Source: Demequina zhanjiangensis (lineage in GTDB: Bacteria; Actinomycetota; Actinomycetes; Actinomycetales; Demequinaceae). From it: DNA of 64,000 nucleotides. Under the pieces are notes generated by a model, which saw nothing but the letters and a program-made list of their open reading frames with translations, ran no database searches and was not told the origin of the DNA. The stretch covers positions 520,456 to 584,455 of the forward strand of contig NZ_JAUHPV010000001.1 in NCBI RefSeq assembly GCF_030418315.1, given 5' to 3'. Shown here one piece after another: positions 10,220 through 22,919 of the stretch; position 1 is the stretch's first letter, and each line of letters begins with the position of its first letter. The position numbers were made by a program, and so were the translations under genes.

Positions 10220-11044
10220 GTGACGAACGTCGACAGCACCGGTGCCCGGGGCGAGACCGCCCCGGGCACCGGCCTGCAGATCACCGACCTCACCAAGGTC
10301 TTCCACTCGCGTGGCAAGACCACGACCGCCCTCCAGGACGCCACGCTCCACACGGACCAGGGCTCGTTCCTGGCCCTCCTGGGACCGTCCGGCTGCGGCA
10401 AGTCGACCATCCTTCGCATCCTCGCCGGGCTCGAGGAGCCCACGAGCGGCAGCACCCGGGTCGACGGGCGCACGCCCGCCGACCTGCGCGCCTACAACGA
10501 GCTCGGCATCGCCTTCCAGGACTCCGCGCTCCTGCCGTGGCGGTCGGTGTACGCCAACATCAAGCTGCCCTTCGAGGTCGCCGGGAAGCCGGTCGACCAC
10601 GACTACATCGAGGAGCTGATCGAGCTCGTCGGGCTCAAGGGATTCGAGAAGGCCAAGCCCGCCCACCTGTCGGGCGGCATGCGTCAGCGAGTCTCGATCG
10701 CGCGTGCGCTCGTCCTCAAGCCCTCCGTGCTGCTGCTCGACGAGCCGTTCGGCGCGCTGGACGACATGACGCGCCAGCGTCTCAACCTCGAGCTGATGCG
10801 CATCCTCGCGGCGAAGCCCGCGACCACCCTGCTCGTCACCCACGGCATCACCGAGGCGATCTTCCTCGCGGATCAGGTCGCCGTCATGAGCCCCCGGCCG
10901 GGTCGGGTCAAGGAGGTCATGCAGATCGACCTCCCCCGTCCGCGCACGCCCGACATCCAGCGCAGCCCCGAGTTCCACGCCTACGTGGATCGCGCCTCCG
11001 ACCTGCTGTTCGGAGACGGCGGCGCGGCCACCGAGGACGACTGA
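10220..11044 (+). CDS. ABC transporter ATP-binding protein, NitT/TauT family
   Basis: Energises the importer encoded by the neighbouring genes. The 274-residue protein has Walker [10 protein letters not shown] (55-63), Q-loop Gln100, signature LSGGMRQR (150-157), Walker [12 protein letters not shown] (171-181) and the switch His in VTHGITEA. It is most like the TauB/SsuB group. The GTG start is preceded by GAGGAG. The stop overlaps the next start (TGATG), so the permease is translationally coupled. Confidence 0.92.
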   Translation: MTNVDSTGARGETAPGTGLQITDLTKVFHSRGKTTTALQDATLHTDQGSFLALLGPSGCGKSTILRILAGLEEPTSGSTRVDGRTPADLRAYNELGIAFQDSALLPWRSVYANIKLPFEVAGKPVDHDYIEELIELVGLKGFEKAKPAHLSGGMRQRVSIARALVLKPSVLLLDEPFGALDDMTRQRLNLELMRILAAKPATTLLVTHGITEAIFLADQVAVMSPRPGRVKEVMQIDLPRPRTPDIQRSPEFHAYVDRASDLLFGDGGAATEDD

Positions 11045-11838
11045 TGCGCAGGCTTCCGTCGTGGGCCACCGCGGTGCTCAGCGCCGTCGGACTGCTCGCC
11101 GCGTGGTGGATCTCGTCGCTGACGATCTTCGCCAACGTCGGGTCCGGCAACACCCAGGCGATCCCCACGCCGGTCCAGGTGATCCAGGACTTCGGCGAGA
11201 TCGGGCTGGGGTTCTACTGGACCCACTTCTCGGTCACGCTCCATGAGGCGGCCCTGGGCTACCTGTGGGGCAACGGCCTCGCGCTGGCGCTCGCCGCGCT
11301 CGTCATGGTGATCCCGCGGCTCGAAGGCGTCGTGTCGCAGCTCGCAGTCATCACGTACTGCATCCCGATCGTCGCGATCGGTCCGCTCCTCGTGCTCATC
11401 TTCGAGGTGCCCGACCGCGGCGAGCCCTCCGGCACCGCCGTCTTCATGGCCGCGCTCAGCGTCTTCTTCACCACCGTCGTCGGCTCGCTTCTCGGCCTGC
11501 ATGCCGCCGACAAGGCCAGCCTCGACCTCGTCTCGGTCTACGGCGGAAACGCCTGGATGCAGCTGCGCAAGGTCCGCGTCGTGGCCGCCCTTCCCGCCGT
11601 GCTCACCGCGCTGCAGATCGCGGTGCCCGCGGCCTTCCTGGGCGCTGTGCTCGGCGAGTACTTCGGCAAGGTCGAGACGGGCATCGGAGTCGCGATGGTC
11701 ATCGCCCAGCAGGCCCTCAACTCGCCGCGAGTGTGGGGCATCGCGCTCATGTCCGGCCTGATCGCCCTCGTGCTCTACCTGGGCGTCGGCCTCCTCACGC
11801 GTCTCGCGACGCCCTGGTCGAAGGGAGCGGCCGCATGA
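11044..11838 (+). CDS. ABC transporter permease, NitT/TauT family (first)
   Basis: Membrane component of the importer, 264 residues, about six transmembrane segments. The cytoplasmic EAA-type loop that contacts the ATPase lies near residues 155-185 (LDLVSVYGGNAWMQLRKVRV). The first segment, TAVLSAVGLLAAWW, is a membrane anchor. It overlaps the ATPase gene upstream and the second permease downstream, so one transcript is certain in practice. Systems with two different permeases and an NMT1-like binding protein commonly carry small heterocyclic compounds. Confidence 0.88.
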   Translation: MRRLPSWATAVLSAVGLLAAWWISSLTIFANVGSGNTQAIPTPVQVIQDFGEIGLGFYWTHFSVTLHEAALGYLWGNGLALALAALVMVIPRLEGVVSQLAVITYCIPIVAIGPLLVLIFEVPDRGEPSGTAVFMAALSVFFTTVVGSLLGLHAADKASLDLVSVYGGNAWMQLRKVRVVAALPAVLTALQIAVPAAFLGAVLGEYFGKVETGIGVAMVIAQQALNSPRVWGIALMSGLIALVLYLGVGLLTRLATPWSKGAAA

Positions 11839-12728
11839 GCCCGCAGATGAGCGCCGCCGTCGCGGACAGCCCGGGTGCGGCTGGGCCTCAGAGCCAGATG
11901 CTCGCCGACAAGGTCCGCCGCGACGCGCGCGCCTCGACCCTCAAGGCGCTCGGCGCCTCGCTCCTCACCTTCCTCCTCACCCTGGTGGGCGTCACCGTCC
12001 TGTGGCAGCTCGCGCTGTGGGCGTCAGACCTGTCGCCCTACGTCGCCAAGGGTCCGGTGGACGTGTGGAACTTCTTCTTCGTGGAGGAGGCCGCGGCGGA
12101 GAACCGCGCCGAGATCCTCGGCAACCTCGCGGTGACGCTCGGCGACGCCGTGATCGGCTTCGCGGCAGGACTCCTCATCGCGCTCCTGGGCGCCATCGGG
12201 TTCCGGCTCTCGCGTGGATTCGAGCAGGCGATGATGCCGATCGCGCTGCTGCTGCGCTCGGTGCCGCTTGTCGCGTTCGCGCCGATCATCATCATGATCT
12301 TCGGACGCGAGTTCGCGACCGTCGCGGTCATGGGAGGCATCGTCGTCCTGTTCCCGGCGCTCGTGAACATCGCCTTCGGGCTCCAGCAGTCGTCCCAGCA
12401 GACCCTCGAGGTGGTGCAGGTCTACGGCGGCGGCCCGATCAAGCAGCTCACGAAGGTCGCGCTGCCCGCGTCGCTGCCGGCGTTCTTCGCGGCGGTGCGC
12501 GTCTCGGTTCCTGGCGCGATCACGGGTGCCCTGCTCGCCGAATGGCTCGCGACCGGCTCCGGCATCGGCGGTGTGATCAACGGGTATGCCACGTCGGCCA
12601 AGTTCGACGAGCTGTGGGCGTCGGTGGTCGTCGTCACGCTCACCTCGCTCGTGCTCTACAACCTGGTCGCGATCCTCGAGAACACCGTGCTCGCCCGCAT
12701 GGGCATGCACCCGACGAAGCGCCTCTGA
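11835..12728 (+). CDS. ABC transporter permease, NitT/TauT family (second)
   Basis: Second membrane component, 297 residues, which would form a heterodimer with the preceding permease. A polar N-terminal tail of about 35 residues is followed by about six transmembrane segments. The EAA-like loop reads LEVVQVYGGGPIKQLTKVALP near 195. It shares the VYGG element with the first permease, as expected for paralogous partners. The ATG overlaps the previous stop (ATGA), and the regulator gene follows after 4 bases. Confidence 0.88.
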   Translation: MSPQMSAAVADSPGAAGPQSQMLADKVRRDARASTLKALGASLLTFLLTLVGVTVLWQLALWASDLSPYVAKGPVDVWNFFFVEEAAAENRAEILGNLAVTLGDAVIGFAAGLLIALLGAIGFRLSRGFEQAMMPIALLLRSVPLVAFAPIIIMIFGREFATVAVMGGIVVLFPALVNIAFGLQQSSQQTLEVVQVYGGGPIKQLTKVALPASLPAFFAAVRVSVPGAITGALLAEWLATGSGIGGVINGYATSAKFDELWASVVVVTLTSLVLYNLVAILENTVLARMGMHPTKRL

Positions 12729-12732
12729 GCCC

Positions 12733-13326
12733 ATGGTGCACGGCGTCCCCGGCCCGGAGAGCGCAGAGGCCGCGCTGAGGTTCGGCGCTCATGTGAGGGA
12801 GCTGCGGCGCGCCCGCGGGCTGACCCTCGTTCAGCTGGCTGAGGCGACGGGGCTGTCCCACCCGTTCCTCAGTCAGGTCGAACGAGGGCTTGCGAACTTC
12901 TCGCTGCCCTCGCTGCGTCGCATCGCGGTCGCGCTCGAGACGAGCCCTGTGGAGCTGATCGCCGCGTCGGAGGCCGGCCATGGCGATGCGGCTCCACCGC
13001 CCGTGGAGATGCACCGCGTCGCGGCGGCTGACGACGCGGTGTCCGACTTCGCTCAGGACCGGGCGGTGCCCTTGGCGCACGGCACGCGGCCGTTCCTGCC
13101 CATGGCGATCGTGTGCGACCGCACCGACCGCGGCGAGGTGTTCACGCACGCCGAGGACGAGTGGGTGACCGTGCTCGAGGGGACGCTTCACCTGGAGCTC
13201 GACGGCGACGTGCAGGTGCTCGGGCCAGGCGACGCCGCCTACTACGCCGGGGGAGTGGCGCACCGCTGGTGGATCGAGGACGCTCCCGCGCGACTGATCG
13301 CAGTCAAGCAGCAGTCGGTCGGCTAG
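12733..13326 (+). CDS. XRE-family regulator with C-terminal cupin domain
   Basis: Predicted DNA-binding regulator of 197 residues. A helix-turn-helix of the XRE type spans about residues 17-72 (RRARGLTLVQLAE, then GLSHPFLSQVERG). A cupin domain spans about 115-192 (EDEWVTVLEGTLHLEL, GPGDAAYYAGGVAHRWW) and probably binds the effector. This architecture is shared with PuuR-like regulators that sense small catabolic substrates. It is the last gene of the transporter operon, 4 bases after the permease, so it likely controls uptake and perhaps the adjacent purine genes. Its TAG stop shares bases with the stop of the convergent amidohydrolase gene. Confidence 0.85.
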   Translation: MVHGVPGPESAEAALRFGAHVRELRRARGLTLVQLAEATGLSHPFLSQVERGLANFSLPSLRRIAVALETSPVELIAASEAGHGDAAPPPVEMHRVAAADDAVSDFAQDRAVPLAHGTRPFLPMAIVCDRTDRGEVFTHAEDEWVTVLEGTLHLELDGDVQVLGPGDAAYYAGGVAHRWWIEDAPARLIAVKQQSVG

Positions 13327-14684
13327 TCCCCGGCGAGCCGCGCCGCGGCCGCGGTGACGCGCTGAGCGATCGATCCCTCGTCCGTCCGGGTGAGCAGGCC
13401 GTCCCGCACCACCTCGCGTCCTTGCACCAGCATGAGGCGCACCGTGGGCAGCGACCCGAGCGTGAGGGCCGCCACGGGATCGGCGATGCCGGCGTGCTCG
13501 ACCGCGGTGAGATCCCAGGCGACCACGTCGGCCAGCTTGCCGGGCTCGAGCGAGCCGATCTCGTCCTCGCGGCCCAGCACGCGTGCGCCGCCCATGGTGG
13601 CCATGCGCAGCGAGTCGCGGCCCGGCATGGCGGTGGCGCCGTCCCGCAGCCGCGCGACGAGCGCCGCCTGACGGATCTCGGATCCGAGCGTGCCGTCCTC
13701 ATTGGAGGCCGCTCCGTCCACACCGAGGCCCACCGCCACGCCCGCGTCGAGCATCGCGCGCACGGGAGCGATGCCGGCGGCCAGGCGGGCGTTGGAGGAG
13801 GGGCAGTGGGCCACTCCGGTGCCCGTCGCGGCGAACGTGGCGATGTCGGCGTCGGACAGGTGGACGCAGTGGGCCATCCACACGTCGGGCCCAAGCCAGC
13901 CGACCGACTCGAGGTATTCGGTGGGGCTCATGCCGAACCGTTCGCGGCAGAACGCGTCCTCCTCGACCGTCTCGGAGCCGTGCGTGTGCAGGCGGACGTC
14001 GAGGCTGCGCGCGAGGGGAGCGGACTCGCGAAGAAGGTCGGTGGTGACGGAGAATGGCGAGCACGGCGCGATGGCCACGCGGACCATCGAGTCGAAGGAC
14101 CTGTCGTGAAGATGCAGCACTGCGTCCTCGGAGGCTCGCAAGGCGTCGTCTGTCGACTCGACGGCGAAGTCGGGGGGAAGCCCGCCGTCGCTCGCGCCCA
14201 GGTCCATCGAGCCTCGCGTGAGCTGGAGACGGAGGCCGATCTCCCGCGCCTCGTGGGCGATGGATCCCAGGATGTCCCCCGAGCCGCGGGGGAAGATGTA
14301 GTGGTGGTCGCCGACCGTGGTGCAGCCCGACCGTGCGAGCGTCGCCATCGCGCCCGCGGCGCCTGCACCCACGGTGTCCGCCGTGATGCGCGCCCAGGTG
14401 GGGTAGAGCGCGACGAGCCAGTCGAACAGGATCGAGTCCTGCGCCCAGCCTCGCGTGAGCCACTGGTAGAGGTGGTGGTGGGTGTTCACGAGCCCTGGGG
14501 TGACCAGCATCCCGGTGGCGTCGATCCGCTCGGCGGCGGCGTCACGCAGGCCCGACGGCGCAGGGCCAGGGCCGACAGCGGTGATCCGCCCGTCGCGGAT
14601 CGCGAGATGGCCTGGCGCGTGCTCGGTGCCGGCGGCGTCCACCGTGACGATGTGCCCGCCCTCGATCAGCGTCAGTCCGGCCAT
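13323..14684 (-). CDS. 8-oxoguanine deaminase-like amidohydrolase
   Basis: Predicted purine-type deaminase of the TrzN/AtzB/8-oxoguanine deaminase branch. The 453-residue protein has the mononuclear zinc signature: PGLVNTHHHLYQWLTRGW near 57-74, His in DVRLHTHGSETVEED near 205, MAHCVHLSDADI near 240, AHCPSSNARLA near 265 and the Asp of GLGVDGAASNEDG near 292. The last element, with its two Asn-containing turns, is typical of 8-oxoguanine deaminases, which yield urate. I chose the ATG at 14684 over an upstream one because GGAGGG sits 9 bases before it. The purine cluster context agrees; chlorohydrolase-type substrates are the alternative. Confidence 0.82.
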   Translation of the reverse strand: MAGLTLIEGGHIVTVDAAGTEHAPGHLAIRDGRITAVGPGPAPSGLRDAAAERIDATGMLVTPGLVNTHHHLYQWLTRGWAQDSILFDWLVALYPTWARITADTVGAGAAGAMATLARSGCTTVGDHHYIFPRGSGDILGSIAHEAREIGLRLQLTRGSMDLGASDGGLPPDFAVESTDDALRASEDAVLHLHDRSFDSMVRVAIAPCSPFSVTTDLLRESAPLARSLDVRLHTHGSETVEEDAFCRERFGMSPTEYLESVGWLGPDVWMAHCVHLSDADIATFAATGTGVAHCPSSNARLAAGIAPVRAMLDAGVAVGLGVDGAASNEDGTLGSEIRQAALVARLRDGATAMPGRDSLRMATMGGARVLGREDEIGSLEPGKLADVVAWDLTAVEHAGIADPVAALTLGSLPTVRLMLVQGREVVRDGLLTRTDEGSIAQRVTAAAARLAGD

Positions 14685-14790
14685 CCGTGCACTCCCTCCG
14701 TGCGGCCGGTCGGCCACGGCACCAGGCTACTCGTGGCCGGTGCCCTGAGGCCGGTGCGTGTGCTCCCGCTGCGGTGTCGGGGGGACGTGA

Positions 14791-17055
<2,265 letters not shown>

Positions 17056-17212
17056 GGCCCCCGTCCGGGTCCGGCCACCGGACAGACCGGCACATCGCCG
17101 GACATACCCGCCCCCGTGTCGACGTGGCGCATGCGGACGCCGGGCGCCCGGCGCTAATGTGGGTCTCGCGGCGCGGCTCACAGCGCTCGACGCGCGCGTC
17201 AGGAGGGTGACG

Positions 17213-17994
17213 ATGGGCAACGAGGACAGGGCCTCGAGGCGACGCTACGTCGCTGGGCCGATCCGGTGGTGGCTCCTCGCGCTGGGCCTTGTGCTCACGC
17301 TGACCGCGGTCACGTACGGGTTCGCCGCCTCCGTCGCCTCATCCACCGACACCCAGGCGCGTCGGGCGCTCGACGCCGCGGGACTCGACCAGGTCCTCGT
17401 CGACGACGTCCAGTACCGCGATGTGGCGCTGCGGGGCCCCTCCGACGTTCAGGACGCGGCGACCGAGACGGTCTCCAGCCTCGAGCTCGTGCACACGGTC
17501 GACTACACGGTCGACGAGTCCCTCGCGCCCACTCCTTCGCCTGAGCCGACGCCCACCGAGACCGCCGAGCCCTCGCCCAGCCCGAGCGAGTCCGCCTCGC
17601 CCTCGCCGAGCGCCACGCCGTCCGAGACCGAGACTCCGGCCCCGCCGCTGCCCGAGCTGCCGTCCGTCTACTTCGAGGCGTTCTCCGCCGACCTCACCAC
17701 CCGTGCGAGGGCCGAGCTCGACGGCATCGCCGACACGATCCTCGACGCGCTCGAGACCAACCCCGGCCTCACAGTCCAGATCGATGGCTACAGCGACTCG
17801 CTCGGCACCGATGAGGAGAACCAGGCCCTCACGCTCGAGCGTGCGGAGAACGTGCGGGACTACCTGGCCCAGGCCGACGTGCCGCGCAGCATCATGGAGA
17901 CCACCGGGCACGGCGAGGCCTCGCCTGTCGCCTCGAACAGCACGGAGTCGGGCCGTGCGCTGAACCGACGCGTCGAGATCACGCTCACGGAGGG

Positions 17995-17998
<4 letters not shown>
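17213..17998 (+). CDS. Membrane-anchored OmpA-like protein (ArfA/OmpATb-like architecture)
   Basis: Predicted envelope protein of 261 residues. An N-terminal membrane segment (about 17-40, RWWLLALGLVLTLTAVTYGF) is followed by a small BON-like region (45-105), a Pro/Ser/Thr/Glu-rich linker (107-146) and a C-terminal OmpA-like domain (150-261) with IDGYSDSLGTDEENQALTLERA and NRRVEI, the peptidoglycan-binding fold. The same order is seen in mycobacterial ArfA (OmpATb). I placed the start at the ATG with AGGAGGG 5 bases upstream rather than the longer frame from 17159. The next gene overlaps by 4 bases, so both are co-translated. Anchoring of membrane to wall is the likely role. Confidence 0.78.
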
Positions 17999-18723
<725 letters not shown>

Positions 18724-18834
18724 CCGTCGGACGGCGCCGTCGGCGGGCCACAGGACGCCGACCGGGCGTTTCCGTACACTGGCGACTGACAACGCAGTCC
18801 TCGTGCCTCGACGACCCCGGAGGGAGGCGACCGC

Positions 18835-19413
18835 ATGACCTACACGGTCCGTGCAGTCGAACCGGACGAGACCTCACGTCTCGCGGAGATCGGAGCGCTC
18901 ACCGCGCTCGCATACCTGTCTGACGGCCTGATCGACCAGTCTCACCCGTATGTCCCGCAACTACGAGACGCGCAGACGCGCGCCTCCGAGGCGATCCTGC
19001 TCATGCTCGCCGACGGCGAGCGCGGAGAGGGCTCGGCCGTGGGCACGATCACGCTGGTACCGCCGGGCAGCCGCTTCACCGAGCTGGCGCAGGACGGCGA
19101 GTACGAGCTGCGGATGCTCGCGGTGTCCCCCCTCGAGCGGGGGCGAGGCCTCGGGCGCGCGCTCGCCCAGGCCGCGCTCGACATGGCCGTGGAGCGGGGG
19201 GCCTCGCGCGTGGTGCTGTCCACGCTGGACACCATGCACGCCGCGCATCGCCTGTACGAGGCGATGGGCTTCGTCCGACGCGAGGACCTCGACTGGGTGG
19301 CCGACGACACGACGGCCGAGCGGATGACGCCCGAGGAGGCCGCACGCCGCGCAGACGACGTCACGGCGCCGCCTGTGACGCACCGCTTGCTCGGCTACTC
19401 CTGGGAGCCGTGA
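18835..19413 (+). CDS. GNAT-family N-acetyltransferase
   Basis: Acetyl-CoA-dependent acetyltransferase of unknown substrate, 192 residues. The acetyl-CoA-binding motif A is LAVSPLERGRGLGRALAQAA (about residues 97-116), followed by VVLSTLDTMHAAHRLYEAMGF, the usual motif B with the Tyr that often protonates the leaving thiolate. The ATG has a GGAGGGAGG region upstream, and a TACACT box at 18774-18779 could be its -10. It is a monocistronic gene between the OmpA-like pair and gatCAB. Confidence 0.85.
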   Translation: MTYTVRAVEPDETSRLAEIGALTALAYLSDGLIDQSHPYVPQLRDAQTRASEAILLMLADGERGEGSAVGTITLVPPGSRFTELAQDGEYELRMLAVSPLERGRGLGRALAQAALDMAVERGASRVVLSTLDTMHAAHRLYEAMGFVRREDLDWVADDTTAERMTPEEAARRADDVTAPPVTHRLLGYSWEP

Positions 19414-19466
19414 GCAGGGACGCCACCGCGCCCGCGAGACGCCCCCACGGCCCTCCGATCCGCCAC

Positions 19467-19472
19467 TAGACT
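19467..19472 (+). promoter_or_regulatory. -10 box TAGACT of gatC, leaderless arrangement
   Basis: TAGACT ends 7 bases before the gatC ATG, so transcription would begin at or next to the start codon. The same box with the same spacing precedes ilvD at 49025-49030. Confidence 0.6.
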
Positions 19473-19479
19473 GGCGGCC

Positions 19480-19779
19480 ATGTCATCCCTCGAACGCTCT
19501 GACGTGGCGCGGCTGGCCGCGCTCGCGCGCATCGACATGACGGACGACGACCTGGACCGCCTGTCCGGTCAGCTGTCCGCCATCGTCGACGCCGTGGCCA
19601 AGGTCGCCGAGGTCGCAGGCACCGACGTGCCCGCCACCTCCCACCCCATCCCGATGTCGAATGTGCACCGCCCGGACGAGGTGAGGCCCTCGCTGCCGCA
19701 GGACCGTGCGCTCGCCGCCGCTCCCGAGGCTGAGGACGGCCGCTTCCGCGTCCCGCAGATCCTGGGGGAGGAGGCATGA
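19480..19779 (+). CDS. gatC: Asp-tRNA(Asn)/Glu-tRNA(Gln) amidotransferase subunit C
   Basis: Small stabilising subunit (99 residues) of the GatCAB complex, which makes Gln-tRNA(Gln) and Asn-tRNA(Asn) by transamidation. The protein is the normal length with the typical start ([25 protein letters not shown]) and the conserved middle LRPDE-like segment, here [17 protein letters not shown]. gatA overlaps by 4 bases and gatB overlaps gatA, giving one tightly coupled operon. Confidence 0.94.
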   Translation: MSSLERSDVARLAALARIDMTDDDLDRLSGQLSAIVDAVAKVAEVAGTDVPATSHPIPMSNVHRPDEVRPSLPQDRALAAAPEAEDGRFRVPQILGEEA

Positions 19780-21305
19780 CCACCGTGGACTGGACCCGCA
19801 AGACCGCAGCCCAGATGGCCGCCGCCCTGAAGGCCGGCGAGGTGACGAGCGTCGAGCTCACGCAGGCGCACCTCGACCGCATCGCTGCCGTCGACGGCCC
19901 TGTGCACGCGTTCCTGCACCTCGACCCCGAGGGCGCGCTCGAGACCGCCCGCAAGGTGGACGAGGACCGCGCCGCAGGCGTCGAGCTGCCCGCGCTCGCG
20001 GGTGTGCCCGTCGCGGTGAAGGACGTGCTCGTCACCGAAGGCCTGCCGACCACGGCAGGCTCCAGGATCCTCGAGGGCTGGATCCCGCCGTACGACTCGA
20101 CGGTGTCCGCGAACCTCAAGGCCGCGCGCATGCCGATCCTGGGCAAGACCAACATGGACGAGTTCGCCATGGGCTCGTCCACCGAGCACTCCGGCTACGG
20201 TCCCACGCACAACCCGTGGGATCTGGACCGCATCCCCGGCGGCTCCGGCGGTGGCTCGGCTGCGGCGCTCGCAGCCTTCGAGGCCCCGCTCGCGATCGGC
20301 TCGGACACGGGTGGCTCCATCCGCCAGCCCGCGTCGGTGACCGCGACCGTGGGCGTCAAGCCCACCTACGGCGGCGTGTCCCGCTACGGCGCGATCGCGC
20401 TCGCCTCCTCGCTCGACCAGCTGGGCCCGTGCGGCCGCACCGTGCTGGACACGGCGATGCTCCACGAGGTCATGGGTGGCCACGACGAGAAGGACGCGAC
20501 CAGCCTCGACGAGCCGGTGCCGGCGTGCGTCGACGCCGCGATGCAGGGCGCGACCAAGGACCTCACGGGTGTGAAGGTCGGCGTCATCAAGGAGCTCTCC
20601 GGTTCATCCGACGACGGTGGCGAGGGCTACCAGGCAGGGGTGAAGCAGCGCTTCGAGGAGAGCCTCGAGCGGCTCAAGGCGATGGGCGCCGAGATCGTCG
20701 AGGTCTCGTGCCCGTCCTTCGAGTACGCGCTCGCCGCGTACTACCTGATCCTCCCGTCGGAGGCATCGTCGAACCTTGCCAAGTTCGACTCCGTCCGCTT
20801 CGGCCTCCGCGTCGAGAAGGACACGGTGGAGAAGACGATGCTTGCGACCCGCGCCGAGGGCTTCGGCGACGAGGCGAAGCGCCGCATCATCCTCGGCACC
20901 TATGCGCTCTCCGCCGGCTACTACGACGCCTACTACGGCTCGGCCCAGAAGGTCCGCACGCTGATCCAGCGTGACTTCGCGGCGGCCTTCGAGCAGGCCG
21001 ACGTGCTGGTCTCGCCCACGACGCCCACGACGCCGTTCAAGTTGGGCGAGCGTCTCGACGATCCGCTGGCGATGTACCTCAACGACGTGGCGACGATCCC
21101 CGCGAACCTTGCGGGCATCCCGGGCATGTCGCTTCCCTCGGGCCTCGCGCCTGAGGACGGGCTGCCCGTCGGGTTCCAGATCCTCGCGCCTGCGCACGAG
21201 GACGCCCGCCTGTACCGCGTCGGCGCCGCCCTTGAGGCGTCGCTGACCGAGGAGTGGGGTGGCGCGTTGAGCGCGCAGGCCCCCGAGCTGGAGGTGGCAG
21301 GATGA
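19776..21305 (+). CDS. gatA: Asp-tRNA(Asn)/Glu-tRNA(Gln) amidotransferase subunit A
   Basis: Glutaminase subunit that releases ammonia for GatB. The 509-residue protein belongs to the amidase signature family with the Ser-cisSer-Lys triad: Lys82 in VAVKDVL, Ser157 in PGGSGGGS and the nucleophile Ser181 in SDTGGSIR. The flanking [19 protein letters not shown] is typical of GatA rather than other amidases. It is translationally coupled to gatC and gatB through ATGA overlaps. Confidence 0.96.
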   Translation: MTTVDWTRKTAAQMAAALKAGEVTSVELTQAHLDRIAAVDGPVHAFLHLDPEGALETARKVDEDRAAGVELPALAGVPVAVKDVLVTEGLPTTAGSRILEGWIPPYDSTVSANLKAARMPILGKTNMDEFAMGSSTEHSGYGPTHNPWDLDRIPGGSGGGSAAALAAFEAPLAIGSDTGGSIRQPASVTATVGVKPTYGGVSRYGAIALASSLDQLGPCGRTVLDTAMLHEVMGGHDEKDATSLDEPVPACVDAAMQGATKDLTGVKVGVIKELSGSSDDGGEGYQAGVKQRFEESLERLKAMGAEIVEVSCPSFEYALAAYYLILPSEASSNLAKFDSVRFGLRVEKDTVEKTMLATRAEGFGDEAKRRIILGTYALSAGYYDAYYGSAQKVRTLIQRDFAAAFEQADVLVSPTTPTTPFKLGERLDDPLAMYLNDVATIPANLAGIPGMSLPSGLAPEDGLPVGFQILAPAHEDARLYRVGAALEASLTEEWGGALSAQAPELEVAG

Positions 21306-22825
21306 CCGCGGCGCGCGTCAGCTACGACGAGGCGATGGAGGACTTCGACCCGGTCTTCGGCATCGAGGTCCACGTCGAGCTCAACACGAAGACCAAGATG
21401 TTCTGCGGCTGCGCCAACGAGTTCGGCGCCGAGCCGAACACGCAGGTGTGCCCCGTGTGCCTGGGACTTCCCGGCTCGATGCCGGTGACGAACGAGAAGG
21501 CCGTCGAGTCCGCGATCCGTCTGGGTCTCGCGCTCGGCTGCTCGATCCGTGAGTCCAGCCGCTTCGCCCGGAAGAACTACTTCTACCCGGACCTCGCGAA
21601 GGACTACCAGATCTCGCAGTATGACGAGCCGACCTGCTACGAGGGCTCGCTGGACGTCGTCCTTGACGACGGGACCGTCGTGGAGATCGGGATCGAGCGC
21701 GCCCACATGGAGGAGGACGCCGGGAAGAACACCCACGTGGGTGGCTCCGGCGGCATCCAGGGCGCCTCGCACTCGCTCGTCGACTACAACCGCGGCGGCG
21801 TGCCACTTGTGGAGATCGTGACCAAGCCGATCACCGGCATGGGGGAGCGGACGGCGGAGGTCGCCCGCGCCTACGTGGCCACGATCCGTGACATCGTGCG
21901 TGCGCTCGGCATCTCGGACGGCCGCATGGACCAGGGCTCGGTGCGTGCGGACGTGAACCTGTCGCTGCGCGCGAAGGCTCCGGCAGGCGAGGATCAGGAC
22001 GCGGTGCCGTTCGGCAAGCGCTCCGAGACGAAGAACGTGAACTCGCTGCGTGCGATCGAGCGTGCCATCCACTTCGAGGCGGGCCGCCAGGCTGCGCTGC
22101 TGTCCGACGGCAAGCCCGTGGTCCAGGAGACCCGTCACTGGCACGAGGACACCGAGGAGACGACGCCGGGTCGCTCCAAGGAGGAGGCCGAGGACTACCG
22201 GTACTTCCCGGAGCCCGACCTGCTGCCCGTCGAGCCGTCGCGCGAGTGGGTCGAGGAGCTGCGGGGCACCATCCCCGAGCACCCCGCCAAGCAGCGTGCG
22301 CGCCTCAAGGACGAGTGGGGCTTCTCCGACCTCGAGATGCGCGACGTGGTCGCCGCGGATGCGGTGCCCGTGCTGATCGCCACCGTCGAGGCGGGCGCTA
22401 CGCCGCAGGCGGCGCGCAAGTGGTGGATGGGCGAGCTCGCTCGCGTCGCCAACGACCAGGGCGTCTCGCTCGACGAGCTCTCGGTCACGCCGGCCGAGGT
22501 GGCGGAGCTCCAGTCGCTCGTCGACTCGGGTCGCATCAACGACAAGCTGGCCCGTCAGGCGCTCCAGGGCGTGCTCGCGGGCGAAGGGTCGCCGACGGCG
22601 GTCGTCGAGGCGCGAGGTCTCGAGGTCGTCTCCGATGACTCGGCGCTCGAGAAGGCCGTGGACGAGGCGCTCGCCGCTCAGCCGGATGTGCTGCAGAAGA
22701 TCCAGGACGGCAAGGTCCAGGCGGCCGGCGCGATCGTCGGGGCGGTCATGAAGGCCACGCGTGGACAGGCAGACGCAGGTCGCGTGCGGGAGATCATCCT
22801 GCAGCGCGCAGGCGTCGAGGGCTGA
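21302..22825 (+). CDS. gatB: Asp-tRNA(Asn)/Glu-tRNA(Gln) amidotransferase subunit B
   Basis: Kinase/transamidase subunit of GatCAB, 507 residues. It has the GatB N-terminal signature ([27 protein letters not shown] with zinc-binding Cys pairs), the ATP-site segment [19 protein letters not shown], and the C-terminal tRNA-binding helical and YqeY-like domains ending [21 protein letters not shown]. The ATG overlaps the gatA stop. The longer frame from 21254 adds residues unlike the family, so I rejected it. Confidence 0.96.
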   Translation: MTAARVSYDEAMEDFDPVFGIEVHVELNTKTKMFCGCANEFGAEPNTQVCPVCLGLPGSMPVTNEKAVESAIRLGLALGCSIRESSRFARKNYFYPDLAKDYQISQYDEPTCYEGSLDVVLDDGTVVEIGIERAHMEEDAGKNTHVGGSGGIQGASHSLVDYNRGGVPLVEIVTKPITGMGERTAEVARAYVATIRDIVRALGISDGRMDQGSVRADVNLSLRAKAPAGEDQDAVPFGKRSETKNVNSLRAIERAIHFEAGRQAALLSDGKPVVQETRHWHEDTEETTPGRSKEEAEDYRYFPEPDLLPVEPSREWVEELRGTIPEHPAKQRARLKDEWGFSDLEMRDVVAADAVPVLIATVEAGATPQAARKWWMGELARVANDQGVSLDELSVTPAEVAELQSLVDSGRINDKLARQALQGVLAGEGSPTAVVEARGLEVVSDDSALEKAVDEALAAQPDVLQKIQDGKVQAAGAIVGAVMKATRGQADAGRVREIILQRAGVEG

Positions 22826-22885
22826 CCCGTCCCATGCGAGCGGGTCACTCAGCGTCGCTTCCAGCGCCGCTGCCCGGCTTCCGGG
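22824..22885 (+). terminator. Weak hairpins after gatB
   Basis: GACCCG (22824-22829) can pair with CGGGTC (22841-22846) and CCCGG (22873-22877) with CCGGG (22881-22885), both directly downstream of gatB. The stems are short, so read-through into the deacetylase gene is possible. The stretch overlaps one copy of an intergenic repeat. Confidence 0.4.
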
Positions 22886-22898
22886 TCGCTCAGCGCCG
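22842..22898. repeat. Intergenic repeat, copy A
   Basis: A unit GGGTCACTCAGCGTCG (from 22842) is followed 41 bases later by GGGTCGCTCAGCGCCG (from 22883). A second copy with the same order and the same 41-base period lies at 63888-63944, more than 40 kb away. The flanking and spacer bases differ, apart from a shared CGCTTCC next to the first unit. Confidence 0.6.
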
Positions 22899-22919
22899 GA
22901 CGCCGAGGATGATCCGCAC

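Noticed and set aside
21254..21301. An earlier start for GatB
   Set aside because: It would overlap gatA by about 50 bases and add residues absent from the family; the ATGA overlap start at 21302 fits.
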